Below, piece by piece: positions 12,872 to 14,733 of a stretch of 14,733 bases of DNA. The DNA comes from Fibrobacter sp. GTDB lineage: Bacteria > Fibrobacterota > Fibrobacteria > Fibrobacterales > Fibrobacteraceae. The notes under the pieces are model-generated. The model did no database searches and was not told where the DNA came from. It saw only the letters and a list, made by a program, of their open reading frames with translations. Each line of letters starts with the position of its first letter. Position 1 is the stretch's first letter. The stretch is taken from positions 1 through 14,733 of the forward strand of contig JAEDLI010000058.1 of NCBI GenBank assembly GCA_016295375.1, read 5' to 3'. The translations under genes and the position numbers were made by a program.

Positions 12872-13762
12872 ATGAAAAACTTGCGCGCCATCCTGATGCC
12901 CGTGGCCATTTTACTCGGAATTTTGATTCCCCAGGCCCATGTACTGTCGCCCCTGATGCCTTTTTTGATCGGGACCATGATGTTCCTCACCTTCGTGACG
13001 AAAATCCCGCCCCAGACCCACGGTTACACCTTCAAGATAGAGATTCGCGCCTTCGTGGTAAGCCTAGTCCTTATCGGCGTCCTGTGGGCTGTCGTTTCCG
13101 TCTTCAACCTCCCGCGGGAAGTCCTCCTGGGCGGGGCCATCATCGCCCTGTGCCCGCCTGCAAACGCGGCTCCCGTCATGGCGAAAATGCTGGGCGGTTC
13201 GGCATCGCTGGCCCTGAAAATATTCTTGAGCGGGAACCTGATAGCCTGTTTTTCTATCCCGCTGATTTTTGGCTACCTGACCGGAGCGGACGCGAGTCTC
13301 TCTGAAATAGCCTGGAAAATTTTCAACACCATCCAGCCCATCATCAGCATCCCGCTGGCTTTTGCGTTGGGGCTGCGGGCGTTCTACCCGGAACTTGCCG
13401 ACAGGGCGGCCAAGTTCCAGAAGTACACCATGTTCGTGTGGACCTTCTCCGTATTCGTGATTTTGGCCAAGGCGAGCTTCGACATCCGCGAAATGGGATT
13501 TGCCGACCTGTGGAACAGCGGGAAACTGCCAATGATGGCAGGGATTTCGTTGGTACTTTGCATTTTGCTGTTCTGGCTGGGCTGGTTCTGCGAAAGAAAC
13601 CGCCGGCCCATCGAAGGCTCCCAGAGCATGGGCCAAAAGAACACCACGCTGGTCATCTGGATATCTACGCTTTACGCAGGTCCGGTGGTGGCCCTTGCCC
13701 CCACCTGCTACGTGGTCTGGCAAAACCTGGTGCTCAGCTGGATGAGCCGCAAGAAGCTTTAA
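12872..13762 (+). CDS. Bile acid:sodium symporter (BASS/SBF) family transporter
   Basis: The protein has 296 residues and about nine or ten hydrophobic segments spread over the whole length, beginning with AILMPVAILLGILIP at residues 6-20. LLGGAIIALCPPANAAPVMAKMLGG (split around residues 85-110) corresponds to the helix-break motif of the family, and QKNTTLVIWISTLYAGPVV followed by CYVVWQNLVLSW to the second core repeat and C-terminus. Members carry organic anions with sodium; the substrate cannot be deduced here. The gene is transcribed divergently from ktrB. Its last 29 bases overlap the convergent, damaged gene at 13734-14284, with no terminator between them. Confidence 0.82.
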   Translation: MKNLRAILMPVAILLGILIPQAHVLSPLMPFLIGTMMFLTFVTKIPPQTHGYTFKIEIRAFVVSLVLIGVLWAVVSVFNLPREVLLGGAIIALCPPANAAPVMAKMLGGSASLALKIFLSGNLIACFSIPLIFGYLTGADASLSEIAWKIFNTIQPIISIPLAFALGLRAFYPELADRAAKFQKYTMFVWTFSVFVILAKASFDIREMGFADLWNSGKLPMMAGISLVLCILLFWLGWFCERNRRPIEGSQSMGQKNTTLVIWISTLYAGPVVALAPTCYVVWQNLVLSWMSRKKL

Positions 13763-14284
13763 CGGATGCGGACCTGCCGGGCCTTACGTTGACTATTTCC
13801 AGCCCGCGGTTTTGGACCACAATGCCGAAACCATGAATCCTCACGGAGGCGAAGTCCCTTATAGAAGAGGGGTCTTTTTTATATGTCGGGTCTTCTACCC
13901 AATAAGGGTATAGGGTCAAGGTGCTGTTTTGCTTGTAGACGGCATCCAGCTCATAAACCTTGGAGAATTTTTTATCGTAATACCAGCCTTCAAAGGTATA
14001 GCCTGTTTTTGATGGAATCTTGAGTTCAATATTTTCACTTTCGATATTGTAGGTGGCGGGGTTCTTCTGGTTGTTCTTTCCGCCATCCAGTGCTATTTGT
14101 TGGCGGAATCGGCAAACCAGGCTAGATTCGCCTCATTCTCAATGAGAAAATATTTCTGCTTGTCTATGGTTTCTGTTTTGGAGGGCTTCGTTTTGGTTTT
14201 CCCATCCCATGCAACAAATGACAAACCGACCCCCACCACAAAAAGCAGCAGGGTAAAAAATATTACCGAGCGAGGTTTTTGCAC
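13734..14284 (-). pseudogene. Secreted InlB-type repeat protein, frameshifted and C-terminally truncated
   Basis: A GTG at 14284 follows AAGGAG (14296-14291) with a 6-nt spacer. It encodes a hydrophobic N-terminal segment (VIFFTLLLFVVGVGLSFVAW) and KYFLIENEANLAWFADSAN, then hits TAG at 14095-14093. Restoring one base there lets the next frame continue as ALDGGKNNQKNPATYNIE, IPSKTGYTFEGWYYD and LTLYPYW, a clear Listeria-Bacteroides (InlB B-type) repeat. After it comes FGIVVQNRGLEIVNVRPGR, which resembles the start of a Fibrobacter/Bacteroidota C-terminal sorting-type domain, then unrelated residues to the stop at 13734. The gene therefore carries a one-base frameshift and has also lost its C-terminal end at the junction with the transporter. 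The motifs indicate a former exported surface or secreted protein. Confidence 0.7.
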
Positions 14285-14387
14285 AAATCACTCCTTGATA
14301 CTGACCCAAACTCGCCATACAGCGTATTGCAAAACTCTACAAGTTGAAAACAAACAAAAAAACATGAAAAATCCCGACAAAATGATA

Positions 14388-14410
14388 AAAGGGCAAAAAA
14401 TATGCCCTTT
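14388..14410 (-). terminator. Probable terminator downstream of the RND exporter gene
   Basis: AAAGGGCA/TGCCCTTT (14388-14395 and 14403-14410) with a 7-nt loop is followed on the minus strand by TTATCATTTT. The rest of 14297-14475 shows no gene; an additional CCTGG/CCAGG pair brackets 14448-14475. Confidence 0.5.
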
Positions 14411-14475
14411 GTCACATTTTCAGAACGTAAGCCGCGTTATTCTAACCTGGAATAATGCCAACAGATGCCCAGGTT

Positions 14476-14733
14476 TCAATTTTTTACAGATGCGCCAATC
14501 TGTTTCTTCTTGAGCCAAGAACCGCACAGGTACATCGTAAAGATGATGCTTGTAATCAGGAACATGGCGATGCTGATGCAGGCCAGGTCGCCGATGCCCT
14601 TGAGGCCGCGGTGAGTAGTGAACAGGAACCCGACAAAGCCCGCGATGGTGGTGGTGGAACTTGCCATCACGTTGCGACCGGTGGTGTCCATCAGCTGGCG
14701 GAGCGTCAGGTCCTTGTCGCCCATCCATGAGGT
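14476..14733 (-). CDS. RND/MMPL family exporter, C-terminal fragment (5' part outside window)
   Basis: The frame is open to the right edge and stops with TGA at 14478-14476, giving the last 85 residues. MGDKDLTLRQLMDTTGRNVMASS (split: GDKD, then TTGRNVMASS) followed by TTTIAGFVGFL and GLKGIGDLACISIAMFLITSIIFTMYLC is the terminal amphipathic-helix and two-helix pattern of MMPL/HAE3-type RND transporters (hopanoid or lipid exporter-like). The tail is basic (WLKKKQ). The protein acts in the inner membrane; the substrate is unknown. The internal ATG at 14724 is not taken as the start because the family pattern continues upstream. Confidence 0.85.
   Translation of the reverse strand, partial: TSWMGDKDLTLRQLMDTTGRNVMASSTTTIAGFVGFLFTTHRGLKGIGDLACISIAMFLITSIIFTMYLCGSWLKKKQIGASVKN

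Noticed and set aside
14090..14100. Programmed -1 frameshift in the InlB-repeat gene
   Set aside because: The site AACAAATAG is not a standard slippery heptamer, and the gene is also truncated at its other end, so mutation is simpler.

Overview
The window most likely comes from a Fibrobacter-type bacterium (Fibrobacterota). The best marker is the lipoprotein at 8432-9433 (-): a serine-rich linker followed by a C-terminal domain of the Fibrobacter major paralogous (FISUMP) type. Several promoter boxes of the form TAnnTTTG, known from the related Bacteroidota, agree with this. This is inferred from motifs; no database search was run.

Layout. (1) 1-3720 is an accessory, defence-like region of mixed base composition. 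It holds the 3' end of an unrecognised gene, an AbiE-like pair (winged-helix regulator plus nucleotidyltransferase) whose toxin gene is cut by one in-frame TAG, a hairpin-rich intergenic stretch, an ORF6N-domain protein, and an orphan ribbon-helix-helix antitoxin-like protein with its own near-consensus sigma70 promoter. (2) 3820-6971 holds a class I/II aminotransferase and citrate synthase, with an AT-rich four-helix-bundle (S23/IVP-type) gene wedged between them. (3) 7016-9958 holds O-acetylhomoserine sulfhydrylase, the FISUMP lipoprotein and a lone nuoA. (4) 9965-12775 holds a rubredoxin-first rubrerythrin and a KtrA/KtrB-type potassium uptake pair. (5) 12872-14733 holds a bile-acid:sodium-symporter-family transporter, a frameshifted and truncated secreted-protein gene, and the C-terminus of an RND/MMPL exporter.

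The most unusual feature is a family of short intergenic arrays with an exact 7-bp period. Each heptad carries TAG (often CTAG), or AGTT in three arrays. There are six arrays: 3819-3839, 5163-5197, 5557-5590, 11246-11281, 11337-11368 and 12795-12822. Two pairs face each other as inverted arrays. One pair tightly encloses the four-helix-bundle gene, and the other encloses about 60 bp of empty sequence between ktrB and ktrA. The aminotransferase and four-helix-bundle reading frames both end inside an array. This looks like an undescribed repeat-bounded unit with a gene-carrying form and an empty form. That reading is inference; the array positions and phases are read directly from the sequence.

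Apart from this, the core genes (citrate synthase, sulfhydrylase, KtrAB, rubrerythrin) are intact and mostly form one- or two-gene units separated by clear terminators. The accessory genes at both ends show decay: an amber stop, a frameshift, a C-terminal loss and an orphan antitoxin.
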